This document shows positions 52,472 through 62,600 of a stretch of DNA of 64,000 bases, piece by piece. This DNA comes from Acanthopleuribacter pedis (GTDB lineage: Bacteria > Acidobacteriota > Holophagae > Acanthopleuribacterales > Acanthopleuribacteraceae). The notes below the pieces were generated by a model, which saw nothing but the letters and a program-made list of their open reading frames with translations, did no database searches and had not been told where the DNA came from. Location: NCBI RefSeq assembly GCF_017377855.1, contig NZ_JAFREP010000002.1:248001-312000 (forward strand), written 5' to 3'. Numbering within the stretch: position 1 is the stretch's first letter; each line of letters opens with the position of its first letter. A program made the translations under genes and the position numbers.

Positions 52472-55400
52472 ATGACATTTCCAGGTAGTGGTCCCGACAC
52501 CTTGCTCAAAGGCCGTTTCTTCCGGCACGACAAGAACTTTTACGCGTTTAAAGTGCCCGACCTTTATCCCACCTTTAGTTATGACGCGGCGCGTGTCGGG
52601 CAGGCTCAGAAGTGGATGGAGCACGCGCGGCAAAGTGTCACCACCGCCGAGGTGTCGGTGCCCAACATTGACGGCGAAGAATTTTTGTTCGAGTACCTCG
52701 GCAAGCAAAGAATGCTCGAACGCTACCGCCTGGAAATTTTACTGGCCGAAAGTCCCGGCTACGTCTTGCAATACGCGGAAAGCCTGCGCACCGAGTTGCG
52801 CCAAAACGAAGAAGTGCTGCGCTCCTGGGTTCACAGCCACACCATGGAAAAATATTTTGACGGCCTGATTGTCTCCGGCGACTTTTATTACACCTACACC
52901 GGCCGTCATGCACCGCAACTGTTCCAGGGCAGTTACGAATGGTGGCAACTGGTTGAGTTGGTGCGTGCATCCGGTATTGAGATTCCGCCCGAATACAATT
53001 ATCCGATTCCGCGTACCGGCATTCTCACCGGTGCCGAATTCTGGGCCGCCGCGCAAAACGTACTCAACAACCGCATTTTCATTCCCCAGGATGTTCTCAA
53101 CGAAGAGGGCAGTGGCGGTGGTGCCGGCGGCGGTGGTGGTGCCGGTGGTGGATCCGGCGGATCCGGCGGATCTGGTGGCTCCGGCGGCGGTGGTTCCGCG
53201 GCGAGTGACAATGCGCCGGCGCCCGCGCCCGCCCCGGCAAGCGGTCCCAGCATTGGTCCCGACGGTTCGATTAGCGGCGATACCAATCCGCCCGCGGCCC
53301 CGGAGACAGAAGAAGAATCCAGTTGGTGGAGCGGCCTCGCCAATGCTGTTTCCAATATTTCACTTTCCGATGTGATCCATACCACCTTGGACATTGTCGG
53401 CTTGGTACCCGGTTTGGGTGAAGTTGCCGACGGCCTGAACGCGCTGATTTACCTCGCCGAGGGCAACTATACCGACGCGGCCCTGTCCGCCGCCGCGATG
53501 ATTCCGTTTGCGGGTGCCGGTGCCACGGCTGCCAAATTCGCCAAAAAAACCGGCGTCGGCAAAGCGATGGTGAAAGCCGGCGAGGGTGTGGTTAACAAGG
53601 TTTCCAAGGCCGCGAGCAAAATTGACAACGGCTTGCCCAGCGGCAAGATCAAAGAAACCTGTACCGGCGGCTGCCCGATCAGCATGGTGACCGGTGAGGA
53701 ACTGCTGCAATTCACCGAGTACCTGTTGCCGGGCCCCTTGCCCTATGTGTTCGAGCGTACCTACCGCAGCGGCCATACCGAGGATGTCGGTTTGGGTCGC
53801 GGCTGGACCTTCAGCGGCTGCGAAAGCCTGCACAGCGAAGGTGGCGAGCTTATTTACCGCACCGACGAGGCCCGTTCCGTGGCCTTCCCGACCCCGGCTG
53901 TCGGCGAAACCGTCGGCCAGGTGCTCGAGGGTTTGTTCCTGAGTCGTCCTGAGACGGATCGTTTTGAACTGGCCGACCGCGACGGTTTTACCCGTGTCTT
54001 TAGCGGGGAAGGCGGCCGTTGGCGCTTGGCGCAGTACCGCAACCGCACCGGCCAAAAGGTCGATTTTGAATACCGCAACGGCCGGCTGTTCCAGGTGGTC
54101 TCCCAGAGCGGCAACCGCCTGCGTTTTGAAACCAACGACCGCGGCCTGTTCAGCGGCGTGGATCTGTTGCTCAAAGGCGCCGAGGCAGCCGATCACCGCG
54201 TTTTGGCCTTTGAATACGACGCGGATCGCAACCTGATCGCCAACCGCGATGCGAGCGGCCACGGCGAAAAATACCAATACCGCAACCACGTGTTGATTCA
54301 GCGTACCCTGCGCACCGGATTCAATTATTACTTCGAATGGGACCGCTACGACACCGGCGCGCGCTGCCTGCACAACTGGGGCGACGGCGGCAATTACGAC
54401 GTCCGTTTCAAGTGGTTCCCCGAGCAGCATCGCAGCGAAATCACCGACAGCCGCGGGTTCACCACCCTGTACCAGTACAACGAAATGGGTCACCTGCTGT
54501 CGGAAACCGACGGTGAGGGCAACGTCTCCCGTTTCGAGCGCAACAGCGCCGGCCATATGGTGAAGTTGCATGATCCGACCGGGGCTGTTCACGAGAGCAA
54601 GGTCAACGATTTGGGCCTGGTCACCAAACGGACCGCGCCCACCGGTGCCGTCAACCATACCGAGTACAACGAACACGGAAAACCCGTCCGCTACACCGAT
54701 GAATTGGGTTATGTCTGGCGTCGCGAGTACGATGCGGGACAGCGCCTCATCGCCAATATTGATCCGCTCGGCAACACCACGCGGTATGCCTACAACAGCA
54801 TGGGCCGTCCGGTGAAGATTACCCGGCCCGACGGCCGCGTCCACGAAATGGTGTGGAACGCCAACGGCGCCTTGGTTTCTGAAACCGGCGTTGACGGCAT
54901 TGAAATTCGTTACCAATACGACGCGTACGATCACATGACCGCCGTGATCGAAGGCGACAAGGTGACCCGCTACGAATACGACAAGCTGGGGCGCGTCACG
55001 CGTATTATCCGCCCGGATGAGACCACGCTGCGGCTTGAGTGGCATGCCAACCACATGGTTAGCAAGTACATCGACGACCAGGGCAACACCACCCAGTACT
55101 TCTATGAAGACGGCTTGGACGAGGTCACCCGCCGCGTCAATCCCGACGGCAGCGAACTGCGCTACGAATGGGATACCGAACGCAACCTGACCGCCTTAAT
55201 CAACGAAAACGGCGAACGCGCGCAATTTTTCTACGACGGCAACGAACGCCTGATCAAAGAAATCGGTTTCGACGGCCGCGAGCAAAACTACCGTTACGAC
55301 GCCGCCGGCAAGCTGATCGAACACCGCGACGGCGCGCATCGCGTGATCCACTTCGAACGCAACGCGCTGGGCGCCTTGATCAAGAAAACCGCCCGCGATC

Positions 55401-57133
55401 TGCAATCCGGCCTGGCGCAAACCAGCGAATTTGCCTACGATGCCGCCGGCCGCATGACCCGCGCCGACAACCCCGCCCGCAACCTGCGGTTCTTCTACGG
55501 GCCGCTCGGTCAGTTGTTGGAAGAATGGCAGGACAACCAGGTGATCCAGCGGGCCTTTGACCAAAACGGCAACCGCACCGCGCTGTCTTTGCCCGGCGGA
55601 ACGAACCTTTCCTTCAGCCACGATCCCATGGGTCGTTTGCTGGACATTCACCACGGCGAGCGTTTGCTGAGCCGCGGCGAATATGACGGGGCCGGCCGCG
55701 AGCGGGTGCGTCACCTCGGCAACGGTGTCCAGGTCCACCACGACTACGATCCCGCCGGCCGCCTGCAACAAATTCAGGCGGTGAACAACCGTCGTGAAAC
55801 GCTGATTCAGCGCGACTTCCAATACGACCAACAGGGCTTGCTCGCCCAAATTGACGACCTGACCAAAGGCACCACCCGCTATCGCTACGATCAAAACGAA
55901 CGTTTGCGTTCCGTGGACGGTTTTCTCAAGGAAACCTTTGCCTTTGACCCGGCCGGCAACATCCTCGATCCCGACGCCGGCGAAGCTCAAACCACCGTGG
56001 CCGGCGACCGCCTCGGCGTGTTCCGCGACCGCAAGTTCCAATACGACGACGCGGGCAACCTGACCCGCATCAACCAAGGCCCGACCGGCGCCGAGGAAAC
56101 CAACCTGACCTACGGTCCCGATAACCAGCTCATTCGGGTAGAACGGGACGGGTTAACCACCGAATACCAATACGACGCCTTTAACCGTCGCGTCGCCAAA
56201 ATCAAAGGCGGCAAACGCACCGCGTTTTTCTGGGACAACCACGCCCTTGCCGCCGAACACACCGAGGACGGCTGGAAAACCTTTGTCTACGATGTGGACG
56301 GCCTGACCCCGGTTGCCATGTTGCAAAACGACAAGGCCTACTACTACCACAACGACCACCTGGGTACCCCGCAAGAAATGACCGATGAACGCGGCAAAAT
56401 CGTGTGGTCGGCGCGCTACCGTGCCTATGGCGAGGTGGCCGAATACCTCGCCGAAGAGGTGCATAACCCGCTGCGTTTTGCGGGTCAGTACCACGACGAA
56501 GAAAGCGGGTTGCACTACAACAACAACCGTTATTACGACCCCGTTGTCGGCCGTTTCATCCACCAGGACCCCATCGGGTTCGCGGGCGGCACCAACCTCT
56601 ACCAATACGCGCCCAACCCGATTGGCTGGACCGATCCCTCCGGTTTGTCCTGTAAAAAAGGCAAACAAAACTCTTGGAACGAATTCCAAAAAGCCCACAA
56701 GGGCCAATTTAAGGATTCCTCCGAGGCATCCAAGGCCTACCAAGATCTGGTTTCCGGTCAGTCGCCCTGGCCCATCGGCTACACCCCTAAGACGGAGACA
56801 CTTAAGCCGGGTACCAAGTTCGAAATGGCGGTTGGACCGGGGCAACCGGTTGATCGACCCGGCGGTTTCGGTACACCGGACTACATTAAGGATATGGATT
56901 TTGTGCGCGACGATCTCGCCGTAAAGCAAGCGTGGAAGCCGGATGTCGACCGCGTCGTAACCTACGAGGTCGTGAAAGATCTCCCGGCCAAAACAGGCCC
57001 GGTCGGTCCGCAAATCGACGAGGCGACCGGCCGTTATTTGCCGGGCGGCGGGAACCAGCTGGAAATGACCGTGGCGCCGAAAGACCGCATGAACTATTTG
57101 AAAGTTGTGAGTGTAAGGAAGCTAGGCACATGA
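52472..57133 (+). CDS. Rhs-family polymorphic toxin with TNT-like C-terminal domain
   Basis: 1553 residues; AGAGGT precedes ATG 52472. Order: a helical N-terminal domain (1-210) without PAAR motif; a Gly/Ser linker (about 211-245); a low-complexity stretch; a hydrophobic region (VIHTTLDIVGLVPGLGEVAD); a DUF6531-like entry (CPISMVTGEELLQFTEYLLP) near 405; YD repeats (about 480-1300, e.g. YQYDAYDHMTAVIEGDKVTR); the Rhs core end GRFIHQDPIGFAGGTNLYQY and NPIGWTDPSGL near 1385; then a variable tip of about 155 residues. The tip has DRPGGFGTP, YEVVKDLPAKTGPVGPQ and LPGGGNQLEM, the layout of tuberculosis-necrotizing-toxin (TNT) NAD+ glycohydrolases, with Arg and Gln in expected places. Rhs cages are delivered by type VI or related systems. 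The following gene overlaps by 4 bp and is the likely immunity gene. Confidence 0.88.
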   Translation: MTFPGSGPDTLLKGRFFRHDKNFYAFKVPDLYPTFSYDAARVGQAQKWMEHARQSVTTAEVSVPNIDGEEFLFEYLGKQRMLERYRLEILLAESPGYVLQYAESLRTELRQNEEVLRSWVHSHTMEKYFDGLIVSGDFYYTYTGRHAPQLFQGSYEWWQLVELVRASGIEIPPEYNYPIPRTGILTGAEFWAAAQNVLNNRIFIPQDVLNEEGSGGGAGGGGGAGGGSGGSGGSGGSGGGGSAASDNAPAPAPAPASGPSIGPDGSISGDTNPPAAPETEEESSWWSGLANAVSNISLSDVIHTTLDIVGLVPGLGEVADGLNALIYLAEGNYTDAALSAAAMIPFAGAGATAAKFAKKTGVGKAMVKAGEGVVNKVSKAASKIDNGLPSGKIKETCTGGCPISMVTGEELLQFTEYLLPGPLPYVFERTYRSGHTEDVGLGRGWTFSGCESLHSEGGELIYRTDEARSVAFPTPAVGETVGQVLEGLFLSRPETDRFELADRDGFTRVFSGEGGRWRLAQYRNRTGQKVDFEYRNGRLFQVVSQSGNRLRFETNDRGLFSGVDLLLKGAEAADHRVLAFEYDADRNLIANRDASGHGEKYQYRNHVLIQRTLRTGFNYYFEWDRYDTGARCLHNWGDGGNYDVRFKWFPEQHRSEITDSRGFTTLYQYNEMGHLLSETDGEGNVSRFERNSAGHMVKLHDPTGAVHESKVNDLGLVTKRTAPTGAVNHTEYNEHGKPVRYTDELGYVWRREYDAGQRLIANIDPLGNTTRYAYNSMGRPVKITRPDGRVHEMVWNANGALVSETGVDGIEIRYQYDAYDHMTAVIEGDKVTRYEYDKLGRVTRIIRPDETTLRLEWHANHMVSKYIDDQGNTTQYFYEDGLDEVTRRVNPDGSELRYEWDTERNLTALINENGERAQFFYDGNERLIKEIGFDGREQNYRYDAAGKLIEHRDGAHRVIHFERNALGALIKKTARDLQSGLAQTSEFAYDAAGRMTRADNPARNLRFFYGPLGQLLEEWQDNQVIQRAFDQNGNRTALSLPGGTNLSFSHDPMGRLLDIHHGERLLSRGEYDGAGRERVRHLGNGVQVHHDYDPAGRLQQIQAVNNRRETLIQRDFQYDQQGLLAQIDDLTKGTTRYRYDQNERLRSVDGFLKETFAFDPAGNILDPDAGEAQTTVAGDRLGVFRDRKFQYDDAGNLTRINQGPTGAEETNLTYGPDNQLIRVERDGLTTEYQYDAFNRRVAKIKGGKRTAFFWDNHALAAEHTEDGWKTFVYDVDGLTPVAMLQNDKAYYYHNDHLGTPQEMTDERGKIVWSARYRAYGEVAEYLAEEVHNPLRFAGQYHDEESGLHYNNNRYYDPVVGRFIHQDPIGFAGGTNLYQYAPNPIGWTDPSGLSCKKGKQNSWNEFQKAHKGQFKDSSEASKAYQDLVSGQSPWPIGYTPKTETLKPGTKFEMAVGPGQPVDRPGGFGTPDYIKDMDFVRDDLAVKQAWKPDVDRVVTYEVVKDLPAKTGPVGPQIDEATGRYLPGGGNQLEMTVAPKDRMNYLKVVSVRKLGT

Positions 57134-57504
57134 TCGAAGAACTTGACGTAGATGAAACGGCCGGCAAAGTGCGCTGGCGTTTTCAAGGAAAAAGGGTAGA
57201 GGCCGAAAGCGCCAATGCCTTGAATGGATCAGCCCTGTATTTTGAAACCGGCGGTTTTGTCGGGGTGATGAACGGGGTCAAACGCGATACCCACCACGTT
57301 GATTGTTTTGATCCCCGCGACGGGCGCCTGATGTTTCAGGTCAAGGCGCCCGAGGGTTTTTCAATCAGCTACTTAGCCAACCATCCCGATGCCGCGGCCG
57401 CCGTGGTATGCGGTGCCGATGAAAAGGTCGACGGATGGTATGATTGGCATTTCGCCATTGATCCCAAAAACGGCTCGCTGAAACGGATCTCACCCGCCTA
57501 TTGA
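57130..57504 (+). CDS. Probable immunity protein for the Rhs TNT-like toxin
   Basis: 124 residues; ATG 57130 overlaps the toxin stop (ATGA), which ties its translation to the toxin. The longer in-frame reading inside the toxin gene is rejected. The chain is acidic, soluble and beta-rich (AGKVRWRFQGKRVEAESANA, VDCFDPRDGRLMFQVKAPEG, DWHFAIDPKNGSLKRISPAY), without signal peptide, so it would act in the cytoplasm by binding the toxin domain. It has no family I can name, as is usual for immunity proteins. Assignment rests on position and size. Confidence 0.72.
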   Translation: MIEELDVDETAGKVRWRFQGKRVEAESANALNGSALYFETGGFVGVMNGVKRDTHHVDCFDPRDGRLMFQVKAPEGFSISYLANHPDAAAAVVCGADEKVDGWYDWHFAIDPKNGSLKRISPAY

Positions 57505-57571
57505 CCAACAGGGCGGGGCGACCCTCGCCAACCACCGGCCGGATCACCCGGTTGAGACAAGGAACATCATC

Positions 57572-58540
57572 ATGGAAACCCGCAACTACCTTCCTTTTCC
57601 CAATGCTTCCTACCGTTGCCGCGATAACCGCAAGCGACCTTTGCTGGTGGCCGTCGCCAAGGGCACCTTCAAGATTGAAGACGGCAAGGTGCTCAAACCG
57701 GTGCAGGAACAAAAGCCGGTTCTGCCCAAGGACACCTATTTTGGTGAACCCGGCGCCTCTTCGATCTTGCGCCCTTCCGATTTCGTTCCCGCCAAACCGC
57801 GCACCGACGTCTTTGTCAACGCGTTGGCCCACGCGCCCGGCGGCAAACCCCAGGCCCAATGGTTGGCCGAGGTGCAGGTGGGCATTCATACCGCCGCCTA
57901 CAAAATCTTGGGCCGCCGCAACTGGGTTTATTCCGGTGCCGAGAGCCGATGGATGTTGGAAGACCCCAAACCTGTGCCCACCGTGCCGCTGCGTTACGAG
58001 CAGGCCTACGGGGGCCGCGGCGAGGTCGACGGGGAAGAGAAGGTGTTTGGCAAAAACCCGCTGGGCACCGGCTTTGTTGCGCCGGCGCATCCCAGTGACG
58101 GCGACAAGGTCAAAGCCCCGCAAATCGAAATGCCAGGTTACCCCGTCACCGAGCTTGGCGGGGATTACCTCCCGGCCGGCTTGTGTGCCACCTACGAGGA
58201 TTGGGGTTTGCACAGCGACGACGCGCCTTACGCCGCCTGTAACCGCGCCCACCCCAGCTTGATGTTCCCGGGCAAAGTGCCGGCCGACGCCTGGGTCACC
58301 CTCACCAACCTAAGCCCCGAGGGGCGCCTATCGTTCGGATTACCCCCGTACCAGATGATCAACCTGGTGCGTTACGTGGACGGCGGCATGTTGCCCGGAG
58401 CGATGGTACTCGACACCATTGCCATCGACGTCCCCAACATGGAAGTCCAGCTCACCTGGCGCCTCCCGATTTCGCTAAATTCGGAAGTGCGCGTACTCGA
58501 GTTCCGCATGGAACAAAACGCCGAGAAAAACGCCTCGTAA
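57572..58540 (+). CDS. DUF2169-domain protein (type VI effector-associated)
   Basis: 322 residues; AAGGAA lies before ATG 57572. The chain shows the features of DUF2169 proteins: RRPLLVAVAKGTFKI-like opening (here KRPLLVAVAKGTFKIEDGKV), PKTDV-like block (PAKPRTDVFVNALAHAPGGK), VPLRYEQAYGG, NPLGTGFV and the ENLSPE-like turn TNLSPEGRLSFGLP. Such proteins are encoded next to VgrG, PAAR and large effectors and probably act as loading adaptors. It follows the toxin and immunity genes within 70 bp, so the three form one unit. No VgrG or Tss gene is in the window. Family is confident; role is inferred from known contexts. Confidence 0.85.
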   Translation: METRNYLPFPNASYRCRDNRKRPLLVAVAKGTFKIEDGKVLKPVQEQKPVLPKDTYFGEPGASSILRPSDFVPAKPRTDVFVNALAHAPGGKPQAQWLAEVQVGIHTAAYKILGRRNWVYSGAESRWMLEDPKPVPTVPLRYEQAYGGRGEVDGEEKVFGKNPLGTGFVAPAHPSDGDKVKAPQIEMPGYPVTELGGDYLPAGLCATYEDWGLHSDDAPYAACNRAHPSLMFPGKVPADAWVTLTNLSPEGRLSFGLPPYQMINLVRYVDGGMLPGAMVLDTIAIDVPNMEVQLTWRLPISLNSEVRVLEFRMEQNAEKNAS

Positions 58541-59009
58541 CTCTACCGCCGGCCCGGTCCCACCGGGCCGGGACCGCGTATTTTCAGGTAGGCACGAGAC
58601 GAACCCCATCTTTTAATAGCGGCTTCACCCGGCTTAACTTTGCCGAGTCATAAAACGCCGCGCGGAATGCTTGCCCACGAATGATTGAAGATTCGTCTGA
58701 TCCGAATAGGGTTAAAAGCCGGAATTCTTCAGGATGGGGAAATCCTGAGGGATTCGCGTGGGCCACCACCGAGGGCTCATTCATCTTTCCGTTGCTCGCA
58801 AACATCTACCAGACAAACAAGCCGGTTAGGAAGAAATAACGACTTCCGAGTGTAGCTACAGGACAGGAAAACCCATGTCGCCATCGAAATTATCCAAAAT
58901 AGAAGCTGGTGACATCTGGGTGACTCCTCAGGAAAACCACAACATGCGTGGATCGTGAGATCACGCTCGGCACGAAGAAACACTGAAATCAAAAAATTAT
59001 GCCAGCGGT
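58541..59009. other. Gene-poor stretch behind the DUF2169 gene
   Basis: No intact gene supported. A minus-strand frame ending at 58584 codes for a 66-73 residue chain ending KPLLKDGVRLVPT, whose tail resembles two other frame ends in the window. GGCCCGGTCCCACCGGGCC near 58551-58570 can form a hairpin behind the DUF2169 stop but has no T-run. Confidence 0.4.
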
Positions 59010-59332
59010 GATCAACGCTTTTGGTGTCAAAATGCGCTTTGCAGGGTACAGCCCTCTCCAATACCCATGCAATCCAACAGCTTGTGCTGACCAAGTTCCT
59101 GGGCGGGGATACGTTTCATGAGCCAATGGTCGGGCCCATTACCCTGGCGTCAGGTGATCGGATTCTGCTTTGCTCGTGAGGCGCTTACGACTCGCTTAAT
59201 GATGAGATCATTCGTGGTATTTTGAACGACGAGACTCTAAAAACCAGCGATGCCGCCAAGCAGATGGTTCGGCTAGTACGCGAAAGAGGCGAAGAAAATA
59301 ATCCAACTGCAGCGAGTGAAAAGCTTGGCTAA
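59010..59332 (+). pseudogene. PP2C-type protein phosphatase, broken C-terminal remnant
   Basis: One frame reads SNTHAIQQLVLTKFLGGD, then PITLASGDRILLCS, a TGA stop (59177-59179) where the family has Asp, then GAYDSLNDEIIRGIL, AAKQMVRLVRERGEENNPTA and a TAA at 59330. In PP2C phosphatases this segment is GDxLLLCSDGLxDxLxDExI ... DNxT; the stop replaces the metal-binding Asp of SDG, and D of DNxT is replaced by N. Upstream the frame is closed at 59009 and no N-terminal half is visible. PP2C enzymes (PppA/Stp type) regulate type VI systems, which fits the neighbours. TGA recoding is a remote alternative. Confidence 0.75.
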
Positions 59333-59693
59333 GATTGGGTTCTAAAGATATTTTTATGTGTGTGCAAATATCTTTCGACGATCTTTCTGTGAATTTCGTA
59401 GCCTATTTTTTTTCTGTTTGTGTTTAATATTTGGAGCCGGCCAAAGGAAAGAACGATCTCCTAATGAAATCACCCCAAAAGCCCTTGTCCTTTTTCCCGG
59501 TCAGGCACGTTCTCGATTCGAGCCCAGCCCGCTGGAAGTCCTCGCTCTTTTTTCGGTTCCTCCTAACGCTAGCCTTGGACACACCGGCGGGTTTTGATCC
59601 AGATACCCCTGTACGTCACTTGGGCAACCTGGCCATGTGTCATCCTTCTATTTTTTCAAAACTTGAATATTCCTATCCCTGCTAGGAGTCTTT

Positions 59694-62600
59694 ATGACCC
59701 GCGATCTCATTTTTGAACGTCGCTGTGCCTTTGTATGCACGCGCGTCCGTTTTCTGTTAGCCCTTTTGCTTTTTGTTTGCCCCCTTCAATCAACCCTGGC
59801 CTTTCAAGGTGAGACCCAAAATCTAAATCCCGCCGTCACCGGCACCGTCGACGGCGTGATTCCTCTATCCTCCGACGCGGATCACCTGGGCCTCAACATT
59901 GCCGCGCCCTATTCCAGCGTCAACGAGTTCACGGGAAAACTTCAGGTGAGCCTCGATCCGATTGGTGTTCCCGAGCTTAGCATTCGCCCGATTTACAAGG
60001 CTTACCAACAGAAGCACTGCAACGACGAAAGCGGGTTTCGGCTGTGTCCGATGAACGAACCCGACACCGGTTCCGTGCTCGGCGAGGGTTGGAACCTTCA
60101 TTTCGGCTTCATCATCGCGCGCAACGCGATCTACGGAGCCCCTGGTTCGAGCGATTGGGAGCGGGTGCGATTTGTGGACACCGCCGGCAACGTCACCACC
60201 TTCGGCCGCGACGCGGTTTTCCAAGCGGACCCGCAAGACGGTGGCGCCTCGGATCACTGCACGGCAGGTGGCTGCGTGCCCAACCAAGCCGACGTCCATT
60301 TCATCGATGACCAACTCCGCCGGATCAGCCGCGGTCGGCGTTCGGATGGCACGAGCTTGCAGGGGTTTTCCCATTTCCCCTATGTGCTTTCGGACCCGAA
60401 CGGCCAAAAAACAGAATACCGGGCAACACGTTTTGTCACCAATCCAGCCAATGCAAGCAGTGTGACCTTTTACCCCACACAGATCTGGTCGCCAAGCGGT
60501 CGGTTGCTGCGCATTGATTACGTTGGCGGAACCGATCCTGACGGTACGCTCCCCGACTTTCCCCGCATTGAGAGGGTCACGGACGAAAACGGCCGAAGTT
60601 TGGTGTTCCATTACCAGGGCGCTCTTCTTGAGCGCATCACGTTGGAAGCCGGACAAAATACCAAGCTGCTCAAACGATTCGCCTACCGCCAGGTGTTCGC
60701 GGGCGGTACTTCCCACACCACGCTTCACAAGGTGATCACGCCCGAGGGCTACGAAACGGTTTTCACCATGGAAGACGTCGGTGAGCCCAAGCCGCTGCTG
60801 ACGGCCTTGACTCTGCCAACCGGTGGCACGGTTCACTACCAATACGACACCCAACGTTTTGAGTACCTCCAACCGGATGCGCGTGATTGCACGAACCGCC
60901 GCGTCGATGATTGCGTAACGCTAGAGCCCCGCTACCGGTTTTTCACCCGAGTCAGTGAGGTCAGCCACGGCGGCGGCCGTTACGCTTTCGATTACCGCCA
61001 GTGGTCGGTAGAGGAAGAACGGCAAAGCGCAACCGGTCAAGGCGCACTGGACGTGACCGTTACCCAAACGAACGGCGCCCATGCCTTCCAGCGCACCACC
61101 ACCTACATCAACACCCCACTTTTTGAGACCAACTACCGCGTTTTCACGGATGGGTACCTGGTTGGCCGTCCGCGCGCCAAGCAAACCACCTACCGTGACA
61201 CGACCCTCAACGAATCCTGGCGTTACACGCCGGAACTGAGCATCGCCGCGCATGCCGGGGGCGACAGCGTCTCGGTCAGCGCCGTTCGTCAATACGCACA
61301 GCAGATCGACGGGCAATGGATCGACACCCATTACGACTATTCCTGGTTCGAAGACGGCAACTGGCAACCCGGCGACTTCCGCGAGGCATTTCTCCAGCCG
61401 GTCAAGATCACCCGGCAGGCCCGTGGCAGCAACCTGTCTTTGATCCGTGAATTCGATTATGACCACCGCTTTGTTGCCAATTTCGGCTGGGATCACAACA
61501 CCACCCTCCACCAATATGCCTTGGCGCTACTCACGCGCGACCAACAAACGCTGGTTGAGGTTGGCCGGGAAACCTTGCTTGATCGAACAACCTACCGCTA
61601 CGAGGACGTTTATTTTCCATTCCCCACCAAGGTTGAGCATTGGCAGGACGCCACCACCTATCGCACCGAGCGCTACATTTACATCCAAAAAGGGAGCAAT
61701 CGAGGGCGTTTGCTCACCGCCAAACGCCTCGGACAAAGCGGGCTGACGACTTACAACAGCTACCAATATGGCCAGGCTTCAAGCATTAGCTTGCCCGAGG
61801 GCGAGTCGATGTCGCGCACCGTCGATTATGACGGGACCGTCGCCAACGAAACCATCAACGGCGTCACCACCGTCTACGGTTACGACGCCGACCTTCGCTT
61901 GATCAGCGTTCAGGTACCCGCGACCGCGCCGTTGATTACCGAGTTCTCGCCGCCAGGGGTTACCCCGACCACGGTGGCGACCTTTTACGAATTGGGCCAA
62001 GGGCTCCGCCTGGCCGAGGATCAGCCTTTCCCGATTGCGACGCGAACCATCGCGGAACGGGTTCCGGTTGAGACGGTGACCCTGGATGATTGGGGCCGCG
62101 TTCATCTGGAAACGCGCCAGACTTCGCCAAGCCACATCTACACCCGAACCCATGGCTATTCACCACTCGGTACCAAAGAAACCCTGGAAGCGGAGAACGG
62201 CCGTTGGACCTACCACCTTGACGTGTATGGACGACCAACCCACGCCGAGCACCACGACATTCGCGACGGCCTGTTGTTGCTCAAGACCGATTTCCAATAC
62301 GAAACAAAAGCAGACGGGGCCACGGTCGTTACCGAAACCACCGAGGCCCAAACCCGAGATTACAGCAGCCTGCCGATTGAACCCCAACTCCCAACGACGC
62401 GGGTTTCCACGGTGACCAGGACCAGTGAAACGGATCTTGCCACACGCCTGGTGCGTGCCGAAACCAACGGACAACCGGTGGTTTTCGACTATGCGCCGCA
62501 CGCCAAGGGTGTGGAAATCACCACGCGGCCTTATGACGACCCATCCTTGGAACGTGTCACCGTCACCAATCTCTTGGGTGACCTGGTCGCTGAAAGCCAT

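Noticed and set aside
53360..55054. 564-codon minus-strand frame opposite the Rhs gene
   Set aside because: Shadow caused by codon bias of the YD repeats; composition Val/Gly/Ala-rich without family features.
58777..59094. 105-codon minus-strand frame
   Set aside because: Overlaps the PP2C remnant on the other strand; no recognisable domain and no binding site.
59431..59685. 84-codon plus-strand frame before the last gene
   Set aside because: No binding site, no domain, low-quality composition; in decayed intergenic DNA.
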